Origin: Candidatus Gastranaerophilales bacterium
Lineage (GTDB): Bacteria > Cyanobacteriota > Vampirovibrionia > Gastranaerophilales > Gastranaerophilaceae
Assembly (NCBI GenBank): GCA_947587605.1
Contig: CANPYB010000003.1
Coordinates: 1 to 38,200 of the forward strand
DNA: 38,200 bases
Reading direction: 5' to 3'
Part shown: positions 17,029-27,896 of the stretch, piece after piece
Position numbering within the stretch: the stretch's first letter is position 1
Layout: every line of letters begins with the position of its first letter
Position numbers and translations under genes: made by a program
Notes under the pieces: generated by a model
Told to the model about the DNA's origin: nothing
The model's database searches: none
What the model saw: the letters and a program-made list of their open reading frames with translations, nothing else

Positions 17029-19677
17029 TTATACAGAGGGCAATGAAGCTCTTTTTATGCCCGCAAGATCAAGATAATCATAACAAGGACCTTGTTTATT
17101 CGGCTGAGTCCAGCTGAAATCTTCCGCTAAAGCATCTTTTACCATAGCTTCATATCCGCTTTTATTATTAAAGTATACATTAAGTGCTTTTTTAATCGCC
17201 TCGTATAATGTTTGAGCGGACAATGGTTTTGATATATCAGTTAATATACCGTTTACTTTGCCGTTTCTGTTTACAGTATCAACAATACCTCCGACTGAAC
17301 TTGCAATAACGGGAGTTGCTAAAGCAAGAGCTTCACCTTGAGTCAAACCGCAAGGTTCAAATATACTCGGCATTAAAAAGAAATCAGAACCTGCCATCAT
17401 TGCGGACATTGGTGCAAAACCGTGCGCAAAAATAACTCTGTCTGAATCTTCCTGCTTCAATTTTTTAGATTTTAAGTCTTCTATGTATTTTCTTTGGGTG
17501 CCGTTCTCACCGTCTTGACCCGCAATATAAAATATCGGTTTGTTTTTGCCCGGAAATTCTTTTTCCCAATTGTCAAATAACATTTTTATTGCATCTGACA
17601 TTATTCCTATACCTTTTTGAGATACAAGTCTTCCGCCCGATGAAATAACGGGGGTATTTCTAAGCACATCATCACTAAGCTCGGGAACATTAGTTTTTCC
17701 GCAAGTTTCAACAAATTCCAGCCTTGATGTTAAGTTTCTTACTTTTTCTACCTGCTCGGATTTATTTTCAGTGTCATTCTTTTGTGACAGAGGTCTTATA
17801 AATTCGTTATAGAATTTCCCTTTATTTATTTCTCTCGACTCAAGAATGTCGGCCAATTCGGATGATTTGCCGTATAGCTTATAATTGAGTCCCGTTAACT
17901 TTTTAATATTTGCTGCCGTTGCCTCGATTGAAAGATTGTTAAAGTCATTTCCGTTTATAATTCCAACCATGGCTGAGGCTTTTGCCTTCTGTGTTAACGC
18001 CCATTGAAGTTCTCCCGATAAATCGGCATGCTCGGATGAAATAAGCTCATTTGCATAATTTTGCGATACCGGGCAGAAATAATTACTTAATATAACACCC
18101 ATATTTAAAAGATTAGTATGATTTGAAGATGAATCTTCATGATTTATAATAACGGCATTATCTAAATTCCTTAATCCTTTGTCCTCGGGATTAGTTTCTG
18201 TCGCCTGAGTTCTTGCATTAACCGATATATCATAAGCATAGCTGTCAAATAATGTATTTAATATATTTGATGTTACCTCGCTTCTTTGAGCATCATCATT
18301 GTTATTTCTTGTTGAACCCTGATACATTGCATTATGACCGATTGTAATAATACCTATGTTTTGCAATTTTTGAGCTGTTTTATCATCAAGCTGACCGTAT
18401 GCGTTTTCCATTGGGGCTTTATATCTTGCAAGTGCGGCAATAGGAGAAGCCTGCCAATCATTGAGTATTAAACCGTCCATAGCGGGAATTGATGCTAAAA
18501 CAGAACCGTCATCAGAGAGTTTTAATCCTTTAACAAGATTTTTATCTTCTTTTAATTTAGCAAGCTCATATACAGCTTTAGAGAAAAATGCAAATTTTTC
18601 GGGTTCTTCGCTTTGAGTCATACTCTGATATATTGTTCCGTTAAAGTATGTATCATTTTTTATAAATATCAGCTGTTTATTATTGCCGTATTTGTCTTGA
18701 GAGTTATGGACGAAAACTTCAACTTTTTCCGGAGTTATTTTACCGCCTCTGTATGCTTCAACAGTATATTCAGCAGCTTTTTGAAGTTCAAAAGTTTTAT
18801 TTTTATAAGTATAAGTGTATCTGCCGTTTTCTTCCTTAAATGAAGCTAAACCTGCAGATTGATACATCGGTATAAAAGTTGGAACCTGTACACCGAGTCT
18901 TGTCATATTATTTTGAATTTCTACGGGAACACTGCCGAGTCCGCCCTCTTTTACAGGTGCAAACTCAGATGTTACTGACCATAAAACAGGATGCTCTTTT
19001 TTAATTTCGGGAATTTTAACTTCTCCGTATAGATATTTTCCTGCCGTTGATTTTATTGCAGCAACAGCTTTTGCATATTTCCCCGCATTTTTATTCAGTC
19101 CGTCATTGTTAGTAAGTAATTGAATTCCGTTATAATTTTTAGTATATTTTCGAGAAAGACTGCTTGTATTTGAAAGTGTCTGTTGGGACCTGTCTAATGC
19201 TTGATTAGCTTTTGATTTTATATCACTTAGATTTGCAGCGGCTTCTCGGGTGATTTTTTCCTTATCCTCATCAGTTAATTTATCAAGACTGTATACTCCG
19301 CCTGCGATACCAAAAGCTGCGAGCAAAGCGCCCCATATTTTACCGTCAGCCTTTTGAGCACCGGCAAGCTGTGTTTTTATTTTTTCACCCGCTTCTTTAA
19401 GCATAGTAACATCTGAAGCAGTATCGGTAAGTTTTTGCCCGAGTTCGCTTATTTGTTTTTGAAGAGTTGTTACATTTTTATTTGATATTTTATAAGTAAC
19501 CAAAGCTGTTAAGGGAATTGCAGCCAGAGGAACAATAACAGGGGCAAGTTTAACTGCAGTATCAGCGATTTTTGTCTTCTTTTTTGATTGATTAAATTCT
19601 GTTTTATTTTTGTTTAACACTGCTGTTTTTGTACTTGAACCGCTTGCAGCTATCTTTGAAAAAATATCACCGCTCAT
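17029..19677 (-). CDS. GT5 glycogen/starch synthase with long N-terminal hydrophobic/coiled-coil extension
   Basis: WSVTSEFAPVKEGGLGSVPVEIQNNM, PVISSGGRLVSQKGIGIM, FFLMPSIFEPCGLTQGEALALATPVIASSVGGIVDTVN. About the first 230 aa precede the catalytic start and include APVIVPLAAIPLTALVTYKI and WGALLAAFGIAGGVYSL. Confidence 0.85.
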   Translation of the reverse strand: MSGDIFSKIAASGSSTKTAVLNKNKTEFNQSKKKTKIADTAVKLAPVIVPLAAIPLTALVTYKISNKNVTTLQKQISELGQKLTDTASDVTMLKEAGEKIKTQLAGAQKADGKIWGALLAAFGIAGGVYSLDKLTDEDKEKITREAAANLSDIKSKANQALDRSQQTLSNTSSLSRKYTKNYNGIQLLTNNDGLNKNAGKYAKAVAAIKSTAGKYLYGEVKIPEIKKEHPVLWSVTSEFAPVKEGGLGSVPVEIQNNMTRLGVQVPTFIPMYQSAGLASFKEENGRYTYTYKNKTFELQKAAEYTVEAYRGGKITPEKVEVFVHNSQDKYGNNKQLIFIKNDTYFNGTIYQSMTQSEEPEKFAFFSKAVYELAKLKEDKNLVKGLKLSDDGSVLASIPAMDGLILNDWQASPIAALARYKAPMENAYGQLDDKTAQKLQNIGIITIGHNAMYQGSTRNNNDDAQRSEVTSNILNTLFDSYAYDISVNARTQATETNPEDKGLRNLDNAVIINHEDSSSNHTNLLNMGVILSNYFCPVSQNYANELISSEHADLSGELQWALTQKAKASAMVGIINGNDFNNLSIEATAANIKKLTGLNYKLYGKSSELADILESREINKGKFYNEFIRPLSQKNDTENKSEQVEKVRNLTSRLEFVETCGKTNVPELSDDVLRNTPVISSGGRLVSQKGIGIMSDAIKMLFDNWEKEFPGKNKPIFYIAGQDGENGTQRKYIEDLKSKKLKQEDSDRVIFAHGFAPMSAMMAGSDFFLMPSIFEPCGLTQGEALALATPVIASSVGGIVDTVNRNGKVNGILTDISKPLSAQTLYEAIKKALNVYFNNKSGYEAMVKDALAEDFSWTQPNKQGPCYDYLDLAGIKRASLPSV

Positions 19678-19887
19678 AATATACCCCTTTTATAAACACA
19701 ATGTTTTAAAACCAATAACTGTTTTTATTCGCTATTTTTTTAGCAATTATTACAGTTTTGTTACAAATCAGACCATTATTGTTTAATAATAATACCTTAT
19801 AATTTAAAAAAAGTTAAGTTTGTTTTCTATTTGTTACTTTCATTATACAATGTTTAAATATAATTGTAGTTTACGGAATTTAACAGT

Positions 19888-21702
19888 ATGAAATTAAAAA
19901 ATACACAGGCAGCAACATCTTTTGATTATGGCTGGCTTTTAAAAAGAATTTTTCCATATATTAAACCTTTTTTAGGCAGAGTAATACTCGGATTTCTTGT
20001 TGCAATACCAGTCGGACTTTTAGACGGTGTTGTTTCTTTCGCGCTTAAACCTTATATGGATTATGTTATAGGAAAACAAAACCTTATTTTATTCGGGCAT
20101 GAAATTTCATATTCGATTTTAGCGTTTTCCATGCCGTTTTTAATTATATTTTTTGCAGGATTTCAAGGCTGTTTAAGATACTTAAATTTATATCTGACGG
20201 ATTGGACCAGTTTAAAAATTACAAACTCGGTAAAAATTGATTTATTTAAAAAACTTGTATATATGGATACTTCATTTTTTGATGAAAATTCGTCGGGAAT
20301 TATCATAAGCAGGTATTTATCTGACCCCGATACCGCTTCAAAAGGGATTGTAGACCAAATTAAAAATTTTATAATCAGCTTATTCGGTGCATTGTCTTTG
20401 GTTGCTGTTATGCTATACAGTTCTTGGGAATTGGCGCTTGTCGGCGTAATTGTTTTAGCTGTCGCATTTTTGCCTGTTTTCCTTATCAGAAAAAAAATTA
20501 AATCGGTTTCAAATAAAAATACAGTAATAAACGGTAATATTACTACAACTATGAATGAAACTTATTCGGGAAATAAAGTTATTACAGCATACAATATACA
20601 AGACAGACAAGAAAATAATTTTATTAATGAAATTATTGACAGTTTTAATGTTTCGATTTCGCTAACAAAACGGGTCGGCTGGATGTCGCCTTTAATGTAT
20701 TTAATAGCTTCATTCGGAATAGCTTTTGTTTTATTTTACGGAACAAAATTAATTTATGAGGGCAGTATGACGGCAGGTTCTTTTGCATCATTTGTTACTT
20801 CCCTGCTTCTTTTATATAAACCCGTAAAAACTCTCGGTAATACTTTAACTTTTATCCAAAATATATTTGTTGCAATGGGCAGGGTTTTTGAATTGTTTGA
20901 TTACATTCCTTTAATTAAAGATAAAGATGTAACGGTTAATGTTCCTAAATTAACTAAAGGTATTAAATTTGACGATATTTCATTTGAATACAATCCTAAT
21001 GAACCTGTTTTAAAACATATTACATTTGATGTTAAAGTTGGTGAAACGATTGCAATTGTCGGCAACTCGGGCGGAGGTAAGTCAACTTTAGTAAATCTTA
21101 TTCCGAGGTTTTACGACGTTAATGACGGTGCAATTTTGTTTGACGACATTGATATAAGAAATTTTAAACTTAAAGATTTACGAGATAATATATCCTTTGT
21201 TTTTCAAGATAACTTTTTATTCTCCGGTACAATAAAGGAAAATATAATGCTGGCTTCGCCGGATGCTACCGAAGATGAGCTTAATATAGCAATAACAGCG
21301 TCACACCTTGATGAAGTTATAGACGGTTTAGATGACGGAATAAATACAATGCTCGGAGAAAGAGGATTGACTCTATCCGGCGGTCAGCGCCAGCGAGTTG
21401 CTATCGCACGAGCTATGATTAGAAACACTCCGATTGTAATATTGGATGAAGCAACCTCGGCCCTTGATAATGAATCGGAGGCTGTTGTTCAAAAAGCATT
21501 AGATAACTTAATGAAAAATAAAACTGTTTTTGTTATTGCTCACAGACTTTCAACAATTAAAAATGCAGACAGAATTATCGTTATTAACAACGGATCTCTT
21601 GTTGAAGAAGGCACACATGATGAACTTATGGAAATTGAAAACGGTCATTATAAACATCTATATGAAATACAATTTAACTCTAACAGCGGGGTATTAGTTT
21701 AA
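19888..21702 (+). CDS. ABC transporter, permease-ATPase fusion (MsbA-like lipid exporter)
   Basis: Six-TM N-terminal half; Walker [15 protein letters not shown], signature [15 protein letters not shown], Walker [27 protein letters not shown]. Confidence 0.9.
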   Translation: MKLKNTQAATSFDYGWLLKRIFPYIKPFLGRVILGFLVAIPVGLLDGVVSFALKPYMDYVIGKQNLILFGHEISYSILAFSMPFLIIFFAGFQGCLRYLNLYLTDWTSLKITNSVKIDLFKKLVYMDTSFFDENSSGIIISRYLSDPDTASKGIVDQIKNFIISLFGALSLVAVMLYSSWELALVGVIVLAVAFLPVFLIRKKIKSVSNKNTVINGNITTTMNETYSGNKVITAYNIQDRQENNFINEIIDSFNVSISLTKRVGWMSPLMYLIASFGIAFVLFYGTKLIYEGSMTAGSFASFVTSLLLLYKPVKTLGNTLTFIQNIFVAMGRVFELFDYIPLIKDKDVTVNVPKLTKGIKFDDISFEYNPNEPVLKHITFDVKVGETIAIVGNSGGGKSTLVNLIPRFYDVNDGAILFDDIDIRNFKLKDLRDNISFVFQDNFLFSGTIKENIMLASPDATEDELNIAITASHLDEVIDGLDDGINTMLGERGLTLSGGQRQRVAIARAMIRNTPIVILDEATSALDNESEAVVQKALDNLMKNKTVFVIAHRLSTIKNADRIIVINNGSLVEEGTHDELMEIENGHYKHLYEIQFNSNSGVLV

Positions 21703-22640
21703 TGAAGCGTATATTAATTACGGGTGGTGCGGGGTTTATAGGTTCGCACCTCTGTGAAAGACTTATTAATGATGAAAATGATATTATATGTCTTGATAAT
21801 TTTTTTACGGGAAGCAAAGACAATATCAGACATCTTATTAATAACAACCGATTTGAATTAATAAGGCACGATATTATAAAAGAATATTTTGCTGAGGTTG
21901 ATATGATTTATAATCTCGCATGTCCCGCCTCGCCTGTTCATTATCAATATAATCCCATAAAAACTGTTAAAACGTCAGTTATGGGAATAATTAATATGCT
22001 CGGATTGGCAAAAAGATGTAAAGCAAGAATATTGCAGGCAAGCACAAGTGAGGTATACGGTGATCCTAAAATTCATCCGCAAAATGAACAATACAACGGT
22101 AATGTAAACCCTATAGGGATAAGAAGCTGTTATGATGAGGGAAAAAGGTGTGCTGAAACATTAATGATGGATTATCACAGACAAAATAATGTTGATATTA
22201 AAATTGCGCGAATATTTAATACTTATGGTCCTCGTATGGCTTTAAATGACGGCAGAGTTGTCTCTAATTTTATTTTGCAGGCACTTAAAAATGAACCTGT
22301 TACAATATATGGCGACGGCTCTCAAACAAGAGCGTTCTGCTATGTTGACGATATGGTTGATGCTTTAATTAAATTTATGAATACGGATAATTTTTCGGGA
22401 CCTGTTAATTTGGGTAATCCGCATGAAATCTCAATACTTGAATTTGCAAAATTAATTATTAAACTTACAAATTCCAATTCTGAAATTGTATTTGCCCCGC
22501 TTCCATCTGATGACCCTGTTCAAAGACTTCCCGATATTTCTCTTGCAAAAGAAAAATTATCCTGGGAACCTAAAATCGATATAGAAACGGGTTTAAAGAA
22601 AACAATTTGCTACTTTGATAATCTGCTCAAAACTTTATGA
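21702..22640 (+). CDS. NAD-dependent SDR epimerase/decarboxylase, UDP-glucuronate decarboxylase-like
   Basis: [89 protein letters not shown]. Start overlaps previous stop (TAATG). Confidence 0.85.
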   Translation: MKRILITGGAGFIGSHLCERLINDENDIICLDNFFTGSKDNIRHLINNNRFELIRHDIIKEYFAEVDMIYNLACPASPVHYQYNPIKTVKTSVMGIINMLGLAKRCKARILQASTSEVYGDPKIHPQNEQYNGNVNPIGIRSCYDEGKRCAETLMMDYHRQNNVDIKIARIFNTYGPRMALNDGRVVSNFILQALKNEPVTIYGDGSQTRAFCYVDDMVDALIKFMNTDNFSGPVNLGNPHEISILEFAKLIIKLTNSNSEIVFAPLPSDDPVQRLPDISLAKEKLSWEPKIDIETGLKKTICYFDNLLKTL

Positions 22641-23758
22641 AAAAATTTATTCTTTTATTGTTGTACTTATTTTTTTCTGCAAATATCGCATTTGCAATAG
22701 AAGAAGTTACACTTGAGCACGACGAAGATAATTTTTTTAACAAACTTTCCGACATATACTACGGCAAGGCTGAAAATTATGAGGAAGTTTCCCCTGTGCT
22801 AAAATTATTTTCACAAAACGGACTTGAGTTTGATAATTCATTTGTAAATTCCGTTCAACTGACATTTTTTGCTGAGGGAAATATGGTATTAAATGCAACA
22901 GATAAGGCAACTCAAAATTTTTTAGCAGATTTTCCTATATTAGAACCGATGATTACAACAAAATTTAACGAGAATAAAGATGAAATAATTCTTGATATAA
23001 ATTTTGCAAGGCATATTATGGGGTATAAAAACAGATTTACCGAAAAAATATCAAGGGCATATATTTCTCACAGTTTTAATGAAAACCAAAAGATTTTAAT
23101 AGGACAAGGTGCAAGAGTCCCGGTAAATTATGACGGTTCAATTTCTACAATGGCGCTTGACTTAATTATGCGTTCACAAATTGCAAGAAACTTGGGTAAC
23201 GTAAGATCAATGGGAATAAGAAATATTGCTTCATATAAATATTTAGATTATGACGTCGGAGTATATGATTCAACAAGATATCTTGCAGATTTAGGCAGCG
23301 GAAGTGAATTTACGGGATATCTTATGATGAAACCTTTTGCTGACTTTGATGAAAAAATAAGTAATTTAAAATTAGGCACAAGTTATAATGTCGGTGAAAA
23401 TCACAGAAGTTATCATCAATATTCATTTTTCAGCTCTTATGATTACAATAAATTTCATATAAAAGCTGAATATGCCAATGCACACAGATGTAACGGGATT
23501 AGATTTTTAAACAGTAATGCAGAGGGATTTTACACTACTGCCATATACGACATTACACCAAAACTTGCAATTGTCGGAAGATATGATTTTTTTAATCCAA
23601 ATACAAGTTTTCATAACTATGATATACAAGAATATACAGGCGGTATTACATATAAACCATTTAGAAATATGAAAATCATGCTTAACTATATAAGAACAAA
23701 TCAATCAAACTTGCCGGACAGCAATAAGTTTATATTTGCTACAAGATTTATTATTTAG
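22637..23758 (+). CDS. Predicted outer-membrane beta-barrel protein
   Basis: Signal peptide [20 protein letters not shown]; alternating polar/hydrophobic strands and C-terminal strand [10 protein letters not shown]. Overlaps preceding gene by ATGA. Confidence 0.6.
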   Translation: MKKFILLLLYLFFSANIAFAIEEVTLEHDEDNFFNKLSDIYYGKAENYEEVSPVLKLFSQNGLEFDNSFVNSVQLTFFAEGNMVLNATDKATQNFLADFPILEPMITTKFNENKDEIILDINFARHIMGYKNRFTEKISRAYISHSFNENQKILIGQGARVPVNYDGSISTMALDLIMRSQIARNLGNVRSMGIRNIASYKYLDYDVGVYDSTRYLADLGSGSEFTGYLMMKPFADFDEKISNLKLGTSYNVGENHRSYHQYSFFSSYDYNKFHIKAEYANAHRCNGIRFLNSNAEGFYTTAIYDITPKLAIVGRYDFFNPNTSFHNYDIQEYTGGITYKPFRNMKIMLNYIRTNQSNLPDSNKFIFATRFII

Positions 23759-23771
23759 TATAATAATCGGT

Positions 23772-24830
23772 ATGGACGCAGATTTGGTAAAAGATTTAAT
23801 AAAAAGTATTGTTGATAACCCGAATAATTCCGAAAATTATTTGAAGTTAGCGTCTATTTATATTCAAAATAATGAATATGACAGTGCAATAGGTGTTTAT
23901 GAAGCGTTAATTACGGTAGAACCTTCAAATTATGTAGCACTTACAAATCTCGGAAGTATGTATTATTGCAAATATGATTATTTACGTTCCGTTAATTACT
24001 ATTCCAGAGCTGCAGGTCTGGGTATTGAAGATGCTTCGGTTTATTTTAATTTAGGTAATGCATACGCGGAATTAGGTGAATTTAAGCATGCAATCTCAAA
24101 TTACATTAAAGCACTTAATATTGATAAATCTAATTATTTGGTATATTCCGCTATCGCTATGCTTTATCAAGACCGGGAAAACTACGAGGAAGCTCTTTTA
24201 TATTTTCAAAAAGCACTTAAACAGTGCAATTCTATTCCGGATAATTTTGCAAATATAGCACTGGTTCAAATGAAAATGTCTAAATTTACGGAAGCTGCCG
24301 ATAACTTTAAGAAAGCGCTTGAACTTTCAAATAATAACGAAAAATATATGCTATATTGTGCAAATGCCTATTCTGCAGCGGGAGAATACGACAAGGCAAA
24401 TTCTTATTTTAACGAAGTTATTTCAATAAATCCAAATTACTTGCAGTCATATCTTTGTTATGCACTTTCATTGTATGAACAGGGTAAAAGCACAGAGGCT
24501 GTTGAAACTTACAATAAAGTCATTGAACTTAATCCGAATTTTGTTAATGCCTATATTTTACTTGGTAATTTATATTTTTCCGAGAAAGAGTTTGAACTTG
24601 CGGCAGAAAATTATAAAAAAGTTATTGAGTATTCTCCGGCTAATGCCAACGCTTATATATTGCTCGGTAATACTTATGTAATGTTAAATGATTTACGCTC
24701 GGCAATTTCACTCTACAAGCAGGCTATTGATATTGATACGGACAATGATGAAATTAAACTTGCTTATATTGAAATAGTACAAGAATTTATTAAGAATAAG
24801 ACAACGGACGAGAATAATTATGCAGCATAA
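23772..24830 (+). CDS. Tetratricopeptide repeat protein
   Basis: Tandem TPRs, e.g. ASVYFNLGNAYAELGEFKHAISNYIKALNID and VNAYILLGNLYFSEKEFELAAENYKKVIEYSP. ATG at 23772 gives MDADLVKDLIKSIV; listed start at 23736 overlaps the barrel gene. Confidence 0.85.
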   Translation: MDADLVKDLIKSIVDNPNNSENYLKLASIYIQNNEYDSAIGVYEALITVEPSNYVALTNLGSMYYCKYDYLRSVNYYSRAAGLGIEDASVYFNLGNAYAELGEFKHAISNYIKALNIDKSNYLVYSAIAMLYQDRENYEEALLYFQKALKQCNSIPDNFANIALVQMKMSKFTEAADNFKKALELSNNNEKYMLYCANAYSAAGEYDKANSYFNEVISINPNYLQSYLCYALSLYEQGKSTEAVETYNKVIELNPNFVNAYILLGNLYFSEKEFELAAENYKKVIEYSPANANAYILLGNTYVMLNDLRSAISLYKQAIDIDTDNDEIKLAYIEIVQEFIKNKTTDENNYAA

Positions 24831-25260
24831 CAATAGTAATATTATTTTACCCATAGAAAAAATTATATCGGTTTTATCATATATAACAATGGGAATTGCA
24901 GGTTTAATCTGGATTATAATTGCATATATCTGCAAACGGCACATTAAATATTTTTTAATGTATAACATAACTCAATCAATGGTTATTGCAATATTATTAG
25001 CTATTTTTAATCTGATTATGGGAGTTATTATGCCGATACTTTCATTAATTCCGTTTTTAAACTTTATAAGTGCTATGCTTAATTATATTCTTTCCATAAA
25101 AATAATCAGATTATATTCATTAGGACTTTCCTTTTCATTCTTTGAGTTTTTAATATTTATCTTGCTTTTATATATAATTATCGGTGTTTGTCTGGGCAGA
25201 ATTTTCAATGTTCCTGTTTTGACAAAATTAATAAACAAGGTAATGAAAAGTTATAATTAG
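24820..25260 (+). CDS. Small polytopic membrane protein, Tic20-like
   Basis: About four TM helices; HIKYFLMYNITQSMVIAILLAIFNLIM is reminiscent of the 'FIRFNxMQAI' segment of cyanobacterial Tic20/Ycf60. Start overlaps stop of the TPR gene. Confidence 0.5.
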   Translation: MQHNNSNIILPIEKIISVLSYITMGIAGLIWIIIAYICKRHIKYFLMYNITQSMVIAILLAIFNLIMGVIMPILSLIPFLNFISAMLNYILSIKIIRLYSLGLSFSFFEFLIFILLLYIIIGVCLGRIFNVPVLTKLINKVMKSYN

Positions 25261-26723
25261 AAAGTACCTGCAATAGAGCTTTTTAATGACCTTATAACAT
25301 CGTTATCGGTTTGCATGTGTTTTTTCTGTTCATTATCCTGCCTATCACGTTTATAATCGCCGACACTTTTTATTTTTCTTAATAAGTTAAAATCAAGATT
25401 TTCATCAACTTTTCCCGAATAGCCTAATTCCGCAATGCTCGGAAATTCTTTAGAATGTCCTTTGCTGCTGTTTAATCTTTGGGCCAAATAAAGTGCATAA
25501 GTATATTCATTAAACGCCTTTTTAGTTTCATCCGTATAATATCTGTAAAAATGCTTTCTAAAATCACTATATACCCTGTTTATAGCGTTCTTTTTATCTT
25601 TTAATTTATAGCATAAATCTTCAACATCTTTTAATTGTTCTACATCTTTACCAAGAATTTGTATTTCACCCGTATATCCGTTAAATTTGCTGTTATATCC
25701 GCTGTATAAGGGATTTGATAAATCTACATTAACATGAACTCCCATGTATCCTGATTTTGAAGCAATATTAATAACTTCACAATTAGCTAATCTGCCGAGA
25801 CATTTTAATTGGGCATCGGAAGCATAAGCATAATCCTGTACACTTCTTCCTTCCGGAATTCTATCTTTATCGGGGACATAATGTTCTATAGAAGTAATTT
25901 TTAATTTACCGTCCGCAACTGCTCTTTTTAAAGCGGAAATTATTTTAGAAACATCTTCATTTCGATTTATTACTATTCTTCCGCCAACTATATCATTAGC
26001 ATATTTTTTTACACCCTCAAGTGAATTAGTAGGATAATTAATTGCTATATCATCATACTCTGCATCATCAATTAGCGAGTCAATTTCTTGTGTTATATCC
26101 GTTAAAATGCTTTCCTGCTCTGCTGCTTTTTCGCTTGATAAATTAATAAAATTGTTTTTCTTCAGAATATCAAAAATTGTTCTTACCAGACATACGGAAA
26201 TACTGATTCGAGGCACACCTTTTAAATCTGATACCAGTTTACTTAATTCATCTGCGCAAATAGAATTTATATCTTCTATTTTTAATTCGGGTTCAACATC
26301 AAAGTTCTTTAATATTTCTCCGATAGTTATATTTAATAATTCATCAAAATTTAGAGCCATCATTTTGGAATACTTGGAAACTACTTTTTCTTTTATACTG
26401 GCCGGAGTTTTTATTCTTGTTGATATAGTAAAACCTGATTTTGAATTTTTATTTGAATTACCGCTTTGTTTTGCAATTGGTTTTATATAATTGTCAAAAA
26501 CGAGCTGTAAATAATATCTTGCAGGTTCTGCATTTTCTGCAGCCTGCATACATATCTTTTCGCTCGGCGCATGTTTCATATCCGTACCGATTAATGCGGC
26601 AGAACCGCTAAATGTTACAGTGTCAGCTTTTAACGGCGCTAAGTTGTTATTTATGGTTCTTCTTGTAAAATAAGGATTAATTATATTTGAAAATTTATTT
26701 ATTCCGTTTAAATGTATTTGCAT
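25257..26723 (-). CDS. Divergent RelA/SpoT-like nucleotidyltransferase-domain protein
   Basis: ANDIVGGRIVINRNEDVSKIISAL ... ASKSGYMGVHVNVDL ... YTGEIQILGKDVEQLKDVEDLCYKLKDKK follows the RelA_SpoT block order (D..GgRi / s.Y.g.H / EiQi). ATG at 26723 follows GCAGGAG. Confidence 0.55.
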   Translation of the reverse strand: MQIHLNGINKFSNIINPYFTRRTINNNLAPLKADTVTFSGSAALIGTDMKHAPSEKICMQAAENAEPARYYLQLVFDNYIKPIAKQSGNSNKNSKSGFTISTRIKTPASIKEKVVSKYSKMMALNFDELLNITIGEILKNFDVEPELKIEDINSICADELSKLVSDLKGVPRISISVCLVRTIFDILKKNNFINLSSEKAAEQESILTDITQEIDSLIDDAEYDDIAINYPTNSLEGVKKYANDIVGGRIVINRNEDVSKIISALKRAVADGKLKITSIEHYVPDKDRIPEGRSVQDYAYASDAQLKCLGRLANCEVINIASKSGYMGVHVNVDLSNPLYSGYNSKFNGYTGEIQILGKDVEQLKDVEDLCYKLKDKKNAINRVYSDFRKHFYRYYTDETKKAFNEYTYALYLAQRLNSSKGHSKEFPSIAELGYSGKVDENLDFNLLRKIKSVGDYKRDRQDNEQKKHMQTDNDVIRSLKSSIAGTF

Positions 26724-26798
26724 AAAAGTAAACTCCTGCAATAATAAAACAAGAGAATTTATATTATTTCTTTTTTTCGATTAAAAGTTTACAGTTGT

Positions 26799-27878
26799 TT
26801 ACTTAACTACTTTTGTTAATCCGGAAGGTTTATCCACATTTCTGTTAAGCATAAGTGCGGTTTCATAAGCAAGAAGCTGTAAAACAACCAACACTGAAAA
26901 CAAGAGTTCTATATCATTGTATAAATTTAAGCATATTGCGCTTTCCGCTTTTTTTAAGTTTAAGTGAAATGCCGATAACACCAATGTATCCGAATTATAA
27001 TCTTTTTCTATTTTTTCAAGCACTTTTATTGTAAATTCAACATTTACATTGTTTACTACGGAAATAACGGCACACTTTTTATTTAATATTGCAATATGTC
27101 CGTGCAAAAATTCGCCTGTAGGATATGCGGTTGTATTAATATATGCAGTTTCTTTTATTTTTAATGCGCCCTCTTTAGCAAGCGGATAAAACATGCCCGA
27201 TGCCAATATTGCAGCGTTTTCGTATGATGTTAATTTTTTTGAAAATTCTTGGATTTTACATCTGAGTTCAAGCGCATTTTTTATAATCTGAGGTATTTTT
27301 TTTAATTCTTCTCTTAATTGAAGTGTTGGCATTTCTCTTTGCTGCATTATTTTACCTGCAACAAGAAAAAGGCAGAACAACTGTGCGCTTACTGCTTTTG
27401 TTGAGGCAATTGACTTTTCACTGCCGGCATTTAACAGTATCTTATATTTTGCGTTGTTATAAAGTGTTGAATTTTTTGTATTCGTAATTGCAAGTGTTTT
27501 ATCGGTTTTAACTCTGACATTTTCCAATGACTTATTAGTATCAGATGTCTCACCCGATTGTGATATAAAAATATACAATGTATCAGTATCGACATCTGCA
27601 TTTTCCAATTGCGAGAATTCGCTTGCGTAGTATGCCTGTGCATAGCAGTGAATATTATCTCTTAAATAATTTGCGGCTATTGATGCACTGTGATAAGATG
27701 AACCGCTTGCTATTAAAGCTGTCTTTTTTATATTATCCGGAATTTCTATATTTATTGTTCCGTCTTTATTTATATATTTTTTTATTAAATTACTTATGAC
27801 ATCTGGCTGTTCATATATTTCCGATTCCATAAATGTTTGTTTCTTAATTCCAAAAATCTTTTTTAGCAATTCAATCAT
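26799..27878 (-). CDS. SIS-domain sugar isomerase, GlmS isomerase-like without glutaminase domain
   Basis: TALIASGSSYHSASIAANYL, FISQSGETSDTNKSLE, SEKSIASTKAVSAQ, LAKEGALKIKETAYINTTAYPTGEFLHGHIAIL. Confidence 0.8.
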   Translation of the reverse strand: MIELLKKIFGIKKQTFMESEIYEQPDVISNLIKKYINKDGTINIEIPDNIKKTALIASGSSYHSASIAANYLRDNIHCYAQAYYASEFSQLENADVDTDTLYIFISQSGETSDTNKSLENVRVKTDKTLAITNTKNSTLYNNAKYKILLNAGSEKSIASTKAVSAQLFCLFLVAGKIMQQREMPTLQLREELKKIPQIIKNALELRCKIQEFSKKLTSYENAAILASGMFYPLAKEGALKIKETAYINTTAYPTGEFLHGHIAILNKKCAVISVVNNVNVEFTIKVLEKIEKDYNSDTLVLSAFHLNLKKAESAICLNLYNDIELLFSVLVVLQLLAYETALMLNRNVDKPSGLTKVVK

Positions 27879-27896
27879 TTTTTACTTCCGAATTAT

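Noticed and set aside
26107-26490. 127-aa + strand ORF antisense to the RelA/SpoT-like gene
   Set aside because: No family resemblance or RBS; AT-rich antisense shadow.
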